Below, one piece after another: positions 10,745 to 21,989 of a stretch of DNA of 64,000 nt. The DNA lies in contig MNCI01003767.1 in NCBI GenBank assembly GCA_015680685.1, positions 687,696-751,695 on the forward strand, given 5' to 3'. A program made the translations under genes and the position numbers. Origin of the DNA: Gnetum montanum. Lineage: Eukaryota > Streptophyta > Gnetopsida > Gnetales > Gnetaceae. Below the pieces are notes generated by a model. It searched no databases, was not told the DNA's origin, and worked only from the letters and a program-made list of their open reading frames with translations. Positions within the stretch are counted from its first letter, which is position 1. Every line of letters starts with the position of its first letter.

Positions 10745-11990
10745 AATGTTACCTTTTCCTGTGACTACGCTAGGTTCTCTTGGGGACTATGCTAGTGAGC
10801 GTACTCAGACTAGGCCCTAACATATTTGGTGATAGTAAATGATTTCTCAAGTTCATTGTGGCCAATTTTGAGTCCTTGATGATCTTTATGACTAGTGCAT
10901 CATATTGGGGTTAAAGATTGGTGCATTTTGACTTCATTTTCACCCTCTAGAAGCTAGAAATGATGTCAAAATTGATGACTATGCTAGGACTATGTTGGCT
11001 AGTGTACTCCAAGCCTACTTCAAGATGCATGTGAGAAATGGGTTTATGGGATTTCAAGATTGAAACTAGTGCTTTGTTAGCTTCCTAAGGTAGCACAAGG
11101 TTTTAGAAGGGCTGAATTAGAAATTTGGGAGGTAAAATAGGCTACTAAAAGTGATTTTTAACACCATTTTCCACTAGACTATGCTGGCCAATATAGTCTA
11201 ATATGGGCCCTAGATAGATCAACTAGATCTAGTAATTTTGTGGTCGAAACAGGGCAGAACTGCAACTGGGTAGGTTCAAGTGAGGTTCTAGGCTTTCAAG
11301 CCAATTTTTAGGTCATTCAAAGTGTTGTGGCACTAATCAAACTTGACCAACACCATGACTACACTTGGACTACACTAGCCAGCATAATCTTGGCCTATCT
11401 CAACATAGTTAGCATAAGTTTTGAGCTATTCATTGTCAAATAAGGTCAAACTACAACTAGCCTTAAGATTCTAGGGTTCTTGGCATATGGAATAAGTTTT
11501 TGGTCATTCTGAGTGTTGTTGTGTTAGTTAAACCATCTTGGAGTAAGAACTATGCTAGGACTACACTGGACAACATAGTCCTAGATTTACCTCAGTATAG
11601 ATGCATGGAATCTAGCATTTCCATGATCAAAACAAGGTGAAATTATGACTAGGTAATGTTGAGCAATGTTCTAAGTGTCCTAAGCTAGATTTTAGGTCAT
11701 TCAAAAGGACAACATACTAATTACATCAATTCCAAATCATGACTACACTAGGACTACACTAGCTAGGATAGTCATGGCTTGTCCCAATGTAGTAAGATAT
11801 GAATCTTAGCTTCTAATGGATTTCTACAATCAATCAACTAGGTTCTTGGGTTCCCAGCGTTACCAATGTCTCTAACTAAGCTTTTTTCTTAGGATGGTTG
11901 ATTCAAGAGGTTGTTTGAGCATTGAAATGACCATTTCCCATTTGGACTATGCTATCTAGCATAGTTGAGCCTAGCCTCAATGTAGATGAG
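10745..11990. repeat. Degenerate tandem array, about 7 units of 185-210 bp
   Basis: A head motif resembling GACTACACTAGGACTACACT plus (A/G)GCCA(G/A)CATAGTC recurs at about 10764, 10975, 11174, 11358, 11546, 11738 and 11946. Most units contain a following TTTTAGGTCATTCA(A/G)AGTGTTGTG-like segment. The half-palindrome ACTATGCT/AGCATAGT resembles that in the Tat LTRs B1 and B2, so this may be the U3 array of another Tat LTR; its borders were not found. Confidence 0.65.
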
Positions 11991-11999
11991 ATGAACCGT

Positions 12000-12480
12000 A
12001 CTCCTTACGGCTCACTCCATAACACCATTGGATCCATTCTTTCTTAACTCTAGGGTTCACCTACATTGAGAGTTCTACCAAGGTTTCTCTAGTATCTAGT
12101 AACCTAAGGGACTCTGCAATGGCCTCCATAGAGTAGGAAACACTAATGCCCTTTATTTTCACTATGATGTTAGCCTACTTATTGTTCCAAAAGAGGTATG
12201 TTTGCCCCATGTATCATTTCCCACTAGAAGTAAGGATAAGCTACATGGGAGAGCCTTGAAGTTATGTTTTGACCTCCTCTAGTGCCAAGTCTAAGAAAGA
12301 ACCAAAGTTAAGTTCTTGAAGAACTAAACCTTTGACCTCCTTAGTGTTGATTTATGTTAGGTAAGCCTTAGTTAAAGTGACTTACAGGTTTGGTCCTGGG
12401 CTAAGCACCTCATCATGATGTGATTTCTCCATCTTAGCTATGGAAATCTATCAAACAAACTCCACTTCGAGCTTCTCCCA
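12000..12480 (-). pseudogene. C0 third reading frame (ORF3), decayed
   Basis: The minus frame begins MEKSHHDEVLSPG near 12440 and continues through KEVKGLVLQELNFGSFLDLA, YMGQTYLFWNN, NIIVKIKGISVSYSMEAIAE and SLRLLDTRETLVE, with several in-frame TAG codons. It aligns with the minus-strand frame at 40690-41505 in N1: ELNFG-F, ALE, L-GSP, YLGEMYQFWHN and the IDFSVQAI(W/A)E block are shared. The position, after pol and before the element's 3' end, is where Athila elements carry an env-like frame. I see no signal peptide or membrane segment, so I call it ORF3, not envelope. Its far end near 12000 meets the tandem array. Confidence 0.6.
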
Positions 12481-13135
12481 AAGAGGTTTCATTACATGTG
12501 TTTCTACTGCTTCTTCTTGGGGCTACTATGGCTACTAGTCCGTTCCTCCCCTTGGTCACTTATCCTTCATTTGGAATGATCCTTCCTCCTATCCTCTTTT
12601 GGATCTTAGTGTCATCTATAATCACAACATGACCAAGGATTAGAGTTTGATGTGTAACTTAGAACACTTTTTACCTTATCTCTTTTAATCATTTACACTC
12701 AAGCTAAGTCGTGATTATGGTGGATTGATTATTTTAATATTATTTTATTTTTAGAGCTACCAGAGTCCTTTGGTAAGGTTTAACTTTGATGAATTTGAGA
12801 GTTTTAATATTATTTTATTCATTAAGCCTTGTTGGAGTTAGAAAAATTTTAAAAAACTTTTCTATCAAAAACCTATGGTTTATGGCCACCATGATGTAAA
12901 GATCACCTCCAGTAGGTGTAGGATCAAAGAACAAAGTGAATAGGATAACAGTTTCCAAGATATGGGCTCGAGAAGGCTCTAGGCTTAGAAAATTGCAAAA
13001 ACACCTTGGGCATTTGAAAGAAAATGGTAAAAATGGCTAAGTCCCCAATGTTATTTATACGCTTTTTACACTACATCAATAGGGATGCATCGATGCATCT
13101 AGCTACATCGATGGGGATGTGTCAATGTGGCCAAA
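12481..13135 (-). promoter_or_regulatory. C0 internal promoter-like block ahead of ORF3
   Basis: On the minus strand a cluster of partly palindromic words (CATCGATGTAGC, GATGCATCGATGCATC, ATTGATGTAG; 13068-13130) is followed by GTATAAATAA (13051-13060), a good TATA box, and then about 600 bp without coding up to ORF3. This palindrome-cluster-then-TATA order is that of the U3 regions of the related LTRs here, but no LTR termini, primer site or purine tract were found. I infer an internal promoter; a remnant of a foreign LTR is the alternative. Confidence 0.45.
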
Positions 13136-14640
13136 AATCAAAATTTGTCCCATTAAAAAATAAATAAAAATAAGGAGTTTTTCAATGAAATTGGAGTCCA
13201 GAGGAAGCCAAAAAAGCCTAAAACACTAGGGAATTCTTGAAGAGGGCTTAGAATATGCACAAAAAAGAAGATTTGATTTAGAGATTATTGGTCAAGGAGT
13301 GAAAAATTGAATGTAATTGATGTGGAATGCATAGGATGTAAGAGCAAGATAGCTAAGGGATAAGGAATTTAACCATCCCAACCAAGGGGTATGCAAGTGG
13401 GTCCTCCCCATAGCAGGCTTATGCCCTTAATGCCTTTATATGTCCTCAAACCAAGGAGTTTGTGGATCCCAAGAATGATTAATGGTTGTGGATTGTTAAA
13501 GACCAAGTCATCAAAGAAGTCATTAAAGAATTTCAACTCTTTACCAATGGATCCATCAAAATAGCCATGAAAAGAGGCAATGAGGTGGTTAATAAAAGGA
13601 AGTGGTGGATGAGAGAGAGTATGGAATGGAGTACTTCATGGTGGTTACATGAAGTTCCTTATGAAAATTATGATTAATTATGACCTAAGAACTTCCATGC
13701 TTAGTCCAAATTAAGACCATCCACTTCAAGTGACTTTACATCGACACTTGAGACCACTCCATCCTCCAAAAAACAAGAACATCCCCATAGACCACTCATC
13801 ATTCCTAAAGAAGAAGAAAAGAGAAGTAGGATGTGAAGAGGGCCTTAGTTAGAGGGGTGCCTTTAGGCATGCATAACATTTCTTTCCAGCCCCATAACTA
13901 ATGCTTGTAGCCCATTATTGTGTCTAAGGGGTGTGCTTTCAATTCCCATGATTATCTAATTTTTTTTGGATGGGAACCACACCATGCAAAGACTTTGCTT
14001 CCTATTATTGGTCAATAGTAGAATGGTGAGAAGTTCATGGAAACACTCATGTAACTCAGAGGGTAGGCAAGTACCCAAGTGACAAATCCCTTTGAAGCCA
14101 CATCCTTGTCAATTCGCTTAATTCATCCAAAGTTTGGAAAATACAATGGTCACCAGTTCATTATAAGTTATTAGTAATAAGGAACCTCATATTTCCAAAA
14201 TGAGGAAACATCATAGAGTTAGGTGGAGTGATGCATGATGTAGACTCACTGCCTATTAACATGAAAATAATTAATGTTCCATTAACAAACATCAAAATTC
14301 CAAAATGAAATCTAGCCATTTGTAATCAAGTAATTAATAAAGTTTAAACCACCATTGATAGCAACTATAGCTTGCACCAAGCCCTGATGGCAATAAATAA
14401 AAATAAAGGAGTGTAAGAAAAATTCAAATAAAGCAAAATAAAGTAAAACATGGGAAAAATTATAAGATACTCAAGAAAATGGAAAACATACTAAAAACAA
14501 TGTAAAATAAAAAAGTTAAAAACCAAGGAGCCACTTTATAAAATATCAACATGAATGGCCATCTCCCACACAGCTAAGTTGGAAAGGGAAGATCCAAAAG
14601 ATTAAGTGTGCTTGTCCATCTATTGGGGCATTATGTCCAC
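13136..14640 (-). other. C0 non-coding region 3' of integrase
   Basis: This stretch matches, in reverse complement, the region after integrase in A1 (56110-57500) and the equivalent in N1 and N2. Shared marks are GGGTCCTCCCCA(T/A)AGCAGGC followed by TGCCCTTAATGCC (13393-13435; compare 49410 and 42418), ACCACACCATGCAAAGACTT (near 13977) and AAGAGGGCCTTAGTTAGAGG. It carries no long frame of its own. Confidence 0.6.
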
Positions 14641-14679
14641 TGGTTACTTGGTGTTCATGGAAAGACTTGATTTGTTAAG

Positions 14680-15995
14680 TGTTCACTAATAGTTTCTTGT
14701 TTGAGTTGTCAAGCTGGTAGATTAACATGGCCTTGGATGGAAAGGATTTGTAGATTATATAAGGATCCTCCCATAATATTTAAAACTTAGTTCATTAAGG
14801 CACATGCATGGGATTCCAATAGAGAACCTTATCTCCTAGTTGAAATTTGACTTTCCTAATCATCGGGTCATGTAATTCTTTGTTGTATGCCTTGTGCATT
14901 TCATTAGACAATAGGGCCACTAATCAGTTCTCATCTAGTACATTGAGGTCTCATCAATCATTCTTTCTGTGCTAGACTTAGGCCCAAGTTAAGGTTACAT
15001 GCAATTGAGAGTTTATGAAGTTCTACTTGGATTGGAAGTGTTGGGAGATTTCTGTACACAAGCTCATAGGGAGAGTATCCTATAGGAAGTTTCCAAGTTG
15101 AACGATAAGCCCAAAGTGCATTGTTGAGTTTAGAGCTCTAGTCCCTCCTATATTTACTAATAGTTCTTATTAGTATTTTGGTTATATCCTTATTTGTGAC
15201 TTCAGCTTAACTGTTAGCTTAGGGGTGGTATGGAATTGTTAGTTTATGCTCAATTCCCAAGCATTGCATGAGTTTACAAAAAGTGGCACCCATAAAGTAT
15301 GTCTTGTTATAAAAAATAAGTTTCCTTAGCATGCCAAACCTATTTACAACATATTCTTGTACAAACTAGGCCACTTTTGAGGATGTACAATTGGTGATGG
15401 CTACAACTTCTACCCATTTCATGCAATAGTCAATAACTACAATTATGTAGGCCTTTCCATTGGGCATGGGGTTGATAGACTTCATAATTCCCAAAAGGTT
15501 GAAAGGCTCCAATAGTTGAATTCACTATTGGGACCCTTCCATATGAGCAATGATCCCTCCACCTTGTTGGCATCTATCATAGGAGCAAACAAAGTAATGT
15601 GCATCCTTGAAGAGTATTGGCCAATAATATCTTACCATGAGGATCTTAATGATTGTTCAACTCCCAACATAGTGGCCCCCACAAGGGTCCTCATGTACAT
15701 CTTAAAGGACTTGCAATTAATCAACATCAGGAATGCACCATCGTACCAAGTCATCCAAAAAAATCTTATAAAGGTTAACATTGATCTCTATGAAGTGTTT
15801 AACCTAGTAAAGAAATTATTATTTCTTCTTACTATCCCACCCCTGTGCCATCTCTTGAGTGAGCAGGTAGGATAGGATCTTCTCATGCCAGTTGATCTCC
15901 TTGGGGTCTTGTTCATTCATAGCACTAGCAAAGAGAAGTTCATTAAGGAATTAGCTTGAGAGTGTGCTCTCCTCCACCTTTTTTTCCCACTATAA
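14680..15995 (-). pseudogene. C0 integrase (Athila-like)
   Basis: Minus-strand blocks in order: KKKKQFFY, DDLVRWCIPDVD, VHEDPCGGHYVGS (zinc-binding HHCC region, about 15720-15650), YWPILFKDAHYFV, PMPNGKAYIIVVIDY (about 15440), NRFGMLRKLIFYNKTYFMGA (about 15330), CLGIEHKLTIPYHP, NNALWAYRSTWKLPIGYSPY and ELVYRNLPTLPIQVELHKL (about 15050). The second catalytic Asp is replaced (IFYNKTYF against the usual ISDNGTYF). Many stops, mostly TAG. The order and wording match A1's integrase at 54700-56110 closely. Confidence 0.85.
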
Positions 15996-15999
15996 CCAA

Positions 16000-16740
16000 G
16001 ATAAGTGGTTAGCTACCATGTTCTCAATTCTCTTTTTTTCCATCATCATAAGATTGAATTCTTACAAAATCACCAACTGCCATATAACATGAGGACTCAC
16101 CATTGATTTATTCATGAGGAACATAACATCATTGTGCTTTGTATGCATAAACACCTTATATCCAAGCACATAATTCTTGCATTTCTCTAAAGCATACACC
16201 ACTACCATGAGTTATTTTTCAGTGGTGGCGTAATTCAACTATGCATTCATAATGCACCTACTTGCACAATGCATGTAATAAGGATTTTTTTGATCATACA
16301 GCTATGTAAGCATAGCTCCTCAAGCATATTTGGATGTATCCATCATGATATGAAATGGTCTGGAGAAATTTGGAGCTTGTAGGATTGGTGTTTCTATGAG
16401 CTTTTACTTGAGGTGCTGAAATGCATGCTCACATTCCTTACTCCAACTAAATTATGCATCCTTCTTTGTGAGCTCCAACAATGGTTTGATAATTTTTGAA
16501 AAGTCTCAATAAAGTACTTATAATAAGCAATGTGTCCAAGAAATGACCTCACATCTTTAACAGCTTTAGGCTATCTAGTTATTCCTTGGATGATCCTTAT
16601 CTTTTTTAGGTCTACCTTGATTCCATTGATAGAAGTATGATGCCCCAAGACAATGCCTTCTTGGATCACCAAATGGCTCCTTTCCTAGTTAAGCCTAAGG
16701 TTGGTCTACACACATCATTTAAGCACTTGCTTTAGATAGT
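16000..16740 (-). pseudogene. C0 reverse transcriptase C-terminal part and RNase H
   Basis: From 16740 leftwards the frame reads YLKQVLK, a SHLVIQEGIVLGH-type block, the conserved DVRSFLGH-like stretch (about 16540), IKPLLELTKKDA, FSWSKECEHAFQHLK, LIETPILQAPNFSRPFHIMM (RNase H start, about 16390), NYATTEK and VVVYALEKCKNYVLGYKVFM (about 16170). This is the usual RT connection plus RNase H of Athila-type pol. It is separated from the RT palm at 19538-19745 by the solo LTR. Confidence 0.85.
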
Positions 16741-16745
16741 CCAAG

Positions 16746-19532
16746 TGTTACCTCCCATCTATATACATTAGGTATGGTCATACACCTACGATTTATACAT
16801 TACGTGTGGAGTCCCAGTGGATTGTCAGGTATGACTTAATTTAATATAAATGTATTTTCTATGTTATGAGGCTTCATCTTTATGTTCTAATTATGATGTC
16901 TTAGCATGCTTAACTAACATGATTATTTACACCAGCCCTATGTAATGTGTTAGATAAGTGAGGTTGCTAGCAGAGGTGTTGGATTGGGGTACAAGAGCAT
17001 CTATCTAGTATGTCTTTATGCATTATGTCTAATTTTGATATTTATGCATTTGCACTATAGTGCTATGTTGTGTGATGTTTGAGAGTGATTTTGGCATGTG
17101 AATTTGTAGAGTGTTTGATAAAGATTTTATAGGTTCAAATGGATTTTAATTTGGAGTCTTGGTGTGATTGTCATGCATGTTTGAAATGTAGTGTATTACT
17201 TGAGAAGGGAATAAAAGAAATAAACTTATGAAAAAAAAGTAAAACTAAAAATAGGATGTTGCACATGACGTGCAAAAAGGAAGCAACTTATGTATATTTT
17301 TTTTTAACAAAAAACATATGCTAAAAGCATATGATGAAAACAAAACATAGTTTATATTGTTGTTTTTTTACCACCATCCTTCTTCTACCGCCATCCATAA
17401 AAATTTTGTTTTTTTCATTTCTTTCTATCTCTCAAAACAAAAACGTATATCACATTTATTCTCTTTCAGTTTTCTTTTATTTCATCCTTTTTTTGCTTGG
17501 AATTTTAAGCTTTGTGAATAGTTTTTTCTTGCTCTAAACCTGGATTTGGGATTGCTGCAATCACATCTACATGGATGCAGAACTTGTTTGGAGCAAAACA
17601 GAGTCTTGCTATATTTTTGAGGGTTTTTTACTTGTTTTGACCTTTCTACCCCAACAATTTTAACTGGTAGGTTGTCTTTACCTTTACCCTATATTTTTGT
17701 GCTAGATTAGTGTATATGATCATGCGATGTGAGCATGTGGGGCAAATAGCTTAAAGATTAAGCTTAGGCATGTTATTTTTCATATTTCCCAAAATTGTAT
17801 GATTTTGGTTACAAATTGTTTTTTAATATATATGTGATGTATGGTATGATGTGGACTTGTGGAATATGATATGTGATATTGATGAGATGGGTATGATGGG
17901 AATGTTATATTTTTGGGGCCTATTGTGACATAAGCATTTTTGGGAGTTTCAATCCTTCCTGGCAGTAATTAAATATTATAAATTATTATTTTATTAATCA
18001 AACTTTGAACATGCTTAACTTTGCTTCTAGGAGTCTAATTTGGGTGAAATTAATGTTGTTGGGATTATTTTGGAAAGTACTTTCTAATTGTGGGATTGGT
18101 TTTCTCTTTGGGCATATATCATTGTGAAGGTTAGTATAGTGATCATTTGTTTGGAATTACATCTAGTTCAAGAAATATGATATTGTTTTGTCATATCGTG
18201 GTATTAATTTTCTTTTGTCAAATCATGGTATTGTTTTCATGGAATGACCATGACTGTTAGGTGTGGATCTATGTGGTTATGTTATGTTTTTTTTGGATGT
18301 GTTATGCATATGACATGTATTGGCTTAAGCTAGCTGAAATGTATACATGTCTTCACGACAATGCTTGTGATGATTATTGGCAAGTGGTGCTAGCATGAGG
18401 GTGTGGACTAGTTAGTGATGAGGAATCCTAGAGGTAGTATGGATTAATCCTCATTGTGATTCATCAGTGAGGCTCCTATCTTAGGCCTCATTCTGAGAGT
18501 GGGAGAATGTAGGTGTGTTTGTCTCTACGACTAGTACGTGGCATAGGTGTGTTCATCCCTATCACCAATCCTCTAGAAGGCTATTAGTTGCAGGTCATAG
18601 GTTGATAGATCCTAGCATCAGTTGGATAAATAAAAGGCTAAGAAAAGACCTACAAGAAATGGCTATTATGAGTGCTCATGACAACATTTCACATGCTACA
18701 GTGAGTTGGATATGCTAGCAACCACATGAGCTATGTATATGATAGTATCGATTTGTAAGTCATATCATTGATAATATGTATTATGATTGGATTATGATTG
18801 TGTGGATCATGAACTATTTAATGGTATATCATAAGTATGATAAAATAGACATGATAGTGGAAATGCATGTGATGTCGTGTAATGAATATATGATAGATGA
18901 TGTCAGACTGTGGCTTTATCTACGATTGTATGATCACCATCTGTCCTCTTTGATAATGATTATGTTAGCATTATGGGCGATATGATGTGTGTGTTATTTT
19001 GAGCATGCATAAGACTAACAGTTGTTGCATGTTGCCTTGTACCCCACTCCTCTCCTCTAGTGCATCACTTGTTGACAATCTAGCAAGGGAAGTGTAAAAG
19101 CTTCGCACTTAGTTATGTACTGATTTTATTTAATTACAGGTGAACGGCGCAGGAGGCCAAATGAGCATGGAGAGGGAGAGTAGATAAAAGAAAAAAATCT
19201 TTAGTGCTTGGTTAATGTATATTTCTATGTATAGTAGTATGGACTATGTATAGTTTTATGAAACTCTTTGTACTCTTATATATACAATGATGATGTTTAT
19301 GTGTTTTTGTATTTTAGCAGAGTAGTGCATATTTTGATTTATGTAGAGACATGTAGTTTTATAAATTGAAATGTATGTTTAGTTTTTGGTTTAGTATGAA
19401 ATTTCTATGTAGTTTTACCCTCCTTAATATCATGTATTCTACATATCATTGGTTTTTAGTTATCATGCTTTTGTTGTAAGATTACTAGTGATCCTAGGCA
19501 TTGCCCTACCCTATCTAGGGTAGGGTGTTACA
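16746..19532. mobile_element. Solo LTR, 2787 bp, inserted in C0 RT
   Basis: The segment begins TGTTACC and ends GTGTTACA. It is flanked on both sides by CCAAG (16741-16745 and 19533-19537), a 5-bp target-site duplication. Removing the segment and one CCAAG brings C0's minus-strand RT frame back together with no base gained or lost, which fixes both borders. Inside there is no gag or pol, only AT-rich DNA, with several poly-T tracts and an AATAAA-poor 3' part. A whole element collapsed by LTR-LTR recombination is the simplest origin; a large non-coding element without internal genes is the alternative. The long-LTR family was not recognised. Confidence 0.85.
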
Positions 19533-19537
19533 CCAAG

Positions 19538-19745
19538 GCTTACTTAAAAGTAGCATGATAGGTGAAGAAGATATCCATGAAGACCTCCACCTTGCTATCA
19601 ATCTGCTATTGGAAGATATTGATGACCAAATGTTGAAATGTAGTAGGAGCATTGCATAGGCCAAAAGTCATCTTTCTATAGGTGAAAGTCCTCCAAGGAC
19701 TTATGAAAGTTATTTTGGCCTGATCCTCTAGCGTAATCTAGATTT
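19538..19745 (-). pseudogene. C0 reverse transcriptase palm segment
   Basis: Minus strand: NQI, ITLEDQAKITFISPWRTFTY, MTFGLCNAPTTFQHL and KVEVFMDIFFTYH. The catalytic FMDD box typical of Athila RTs reads FMDI, so the second aspartate is lost. The piece is bounded on the left by the solo LTR (after CCAAG) and on the right by B1 (before TGAAACACC). Its upstream half is at 60063-60560. Confidence 0.88.
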
Positions 19746-19750
19746 GGTTA

Positions 19751-21517
19751 TGAAACACCACCAATTTCAAGCCATAGCACCTCAACTGCAAATTTGCCTA
19801 AGTGTTAGCATGAGGCAAGTTTTTTCAAAGTGTTTAGCCCATGATCCCAGTACTAGGGCCACACTCTAAAGTGTAGCCAACATAGCATGTAGCATAGAAC
19901 CAGGTTTGCAAAATTTTCTAAGTATCAACAATAGTAGTAGAAATTGTTCTAAATGTCCTACTACACTCCCATTCCTCCTACTATGCTCTTTAGCGTAGCA
20001 AGCATAGCAACACTCTGGTGGCCAATTTGCATGAGTCTTAAGCCAAAAGTTGTCAAGTTGGCTCTGAATGGAAGAAGTATTTTGGCAGATTTTCTAACTC
20101 CTAAGGATACCAATCCTGCTACAATGTAGAGTGTAGCTAGCATAGCAAGAACAAAGACTAGAATTTTTATCAGATTTTTCTAAGTGTCCATGCTATGCCT
20201 TATCCCCTCCTACTATGCTCATGATCATAGCAAGCATAGCAACGTTGAACTTTAGTTTTTTTTTCTACAAAATTTTCCTAACTATTGGGCTACACTCTAG
20301 AGCATAGCTAGTGTAGCAACACAAAACTGCCTCCAAAAGCTTCCAGAGCTTAGCACAAGCCTTCATTCCAGCTCTAGCACTCCTCCACAAGTAGGATTAG
20401 TAATTTTCACTTTCCTTGCACCCCCTATGTCCCAAAATTGTACCTACCCTTGATCCCACTCGAAAGAGGGGAGAGCATAGTCCCAAAGCATAGCCTCCAA
20501 ATTGCACTATTTTGCACTATTTGCAAGTACATTACAGTCTTGGCACATGTAGTCTTGGCAGCATAGTCACAATCTGATAGTTTATTGGGGTCTAGTGGAG
20601 AATACCAAAGCATAGCACCTATTACTCTAGGAGGAGCGTAGCAAAGGTCAATGTAGCCCCACCTACCCCCTTTGCCACATGGTGCTCAATCCGCAATTCA
20701 CACTAACCTTAACCCTATAAATAACTTGAGATTCCACACTCTAGTTGTTGATAATTCATTTTAGTGGGGGCACTTGAAGCATTTTGCTAGCAAAGTTAAG
20801 TAGTAGTTGGCATTTTTAGAGTACCACTTCACACCCAAGGCACCTTGAGCACCCCGCACATCAAAGCGTATCAGTACCTTAGCAACACCTTTACATCCCA
20901 TTCAACACTATAGCACACCACAACCTGTAGGACATCACAGCAGCCAATCTAGTGGGCACAAACTTCATTGTAGATGTCAATCTTCATCCCAAGACACCCA
21001 AGAGATAGTGGCTATGCTGCTACTATGCCTATCTATACACCGCATACCTTCTCACCTCTCTTTTATAATTGCTACACTTCCCATTTCAGGTGGTGCCATT
21101 CTCTCTCTCTCAAACTCCTTTGCATTTTTAAGCATTTCTGATGCATTTTTCTTTGACATTTTAGCATTGCATTCACATCTCCTCACTACTTTATACATTT
21201 TTTGCATGTTCACACCATCATTATTGCATTGGGAAACCACGCTATGCTCAAGCTTAGCTGGCCCTATTACTACTGAAAACACCATTAAAACACTTAGCAT
21301 TATCTCACAATGTTAGAACTTGCATTTTAGCTAACCATGCCATCCTCGGTTGCACCCAATACCACGATTGTAGCTAGCAAAGCCCCTATTTGATAAACAA
21401 GACTGTCCAAGGCACTTCACCTCCATTTTTTAGCAAGGCCCTCATGCAGAGGTGGGTCAAGGCTGTGTGCCCACGAACCCCTTGGTGTTCCCACCATCAA
21501 TGTTTTCAGTCGCTACA
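19751..21517 (+). mobile_element. B1 5' LTR
   Basis: It begins TGAAACACCACC and ends GTCGCTACA, 1767 bp. The 3' LTR pieces align along the whole length. The U3 (about 19850-20640) is built from repeated CTATGCTC...GAGCATAGC half-palindromes. TATA box CTATAAATAA lies at 20714-20723, followed by the R/U5 part with pyrimidine-rich stretches. The 3' LTR start is TGAAACACCATC at 37373. Confidence 0.88.
19850..20340 (+). repeat. U3 array of CTATGCTC/GAGCATAGC half-palindromes (B1 5' LTR)
   Basis: Clusters at about 19856, 19960, 20115, 20190 and 20285 share a (CTACACTC or CTATGCTC) arm, a short spacer and an arm (GAGCATAGC, AGCGTAGC) followed by AGCATAGCAA. The linkers contain TTTTCTAAGTGTC or TTTTCCTAACT. 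The copy at 37440-37890 repeats the same arrangement. Confidence 0.65.
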
Positions 21518-21523
21518 ATTTTC

Positions 21524-21543
21524 TGGCACTAGAAGGAGGGTCG
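21524..21543 (+). promoter_or_regulatory. B1 primer-binding site
   Basis: TGGCACTAGAAGGAGGGTCG begins six bases after the LTR end. It resembles the TGGCGC(T/C)AGAAGGAGGG primer sites of plant Tat elements, with one G-to-A change in the core. The primer tRNA was not identified. Confidence 0.65.
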
Positions 21544-21985
21544 TGTCATTTCCTTCTACATTCAATGGTAGTTCCACGTGCTCTCTACACCTCCGTTACT
21601 AGCTTTGAACTAGTGTAGATGTGACACCCCTACGGTTGTCCATGAGTCAATTAGTGTAGATTGGCCCTAGTTGTTAGTTCCCCTAGAACCTCATAAGATG
21701 GAAGACAAAGTGTATTTCTTGCACTTGGACCCTAAACTTTGTGTGCCAAGAAGAGCGTAGCTTTCCCTTGACATGAGAGTGTAGCACCAAAGTTAGACAT
21801 TTTCTAGTAGCACTCTCAAACTTAGCTATCATTTCAACATTTCTATACTTAGTCATTTTCAATAATCGCTATACCTAGTTGTGTCTTTTCCAATGTTGCA
21901 CCTTTTGCATCTTCTCATAGTAGCACGAACCCTATAGAGCCATCAACTTCCACCTCAAGTGTAGTTGTTGTTTGACCTATTTAGC
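21544..21985 (+). other. B1 leader between primer site and gag
   Basis: Non-coding, pyrimidine-rich stretch. Nothing further recognised. Confidence 0.5.
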
Positions 21986-21989
21986 AAGA

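Noticed and set aside
12481-13135. C0's 3' LTR
   Set aside because: TATA box and palindromes fit a U3, but no TG/CA ends, no purine tract on the proper strand, and an element-specific frame (ORF3) lies beyond it, so an internal promoter fits better.
15516-15875. 119-codon plus-strand frame
   Set aside because: It is the complement of C0's minus-strand integrase, whose family blocks are clear. A similar shadow occurs at 54752-54988 opposite A1's integrase.
17331-17537. 68-codon hydrophobic frame inside the solo LTR
   Set aside because: T-rich DNA translates into Phe/Leu/Ser by composition; it lies in LTR sequence with no other support.
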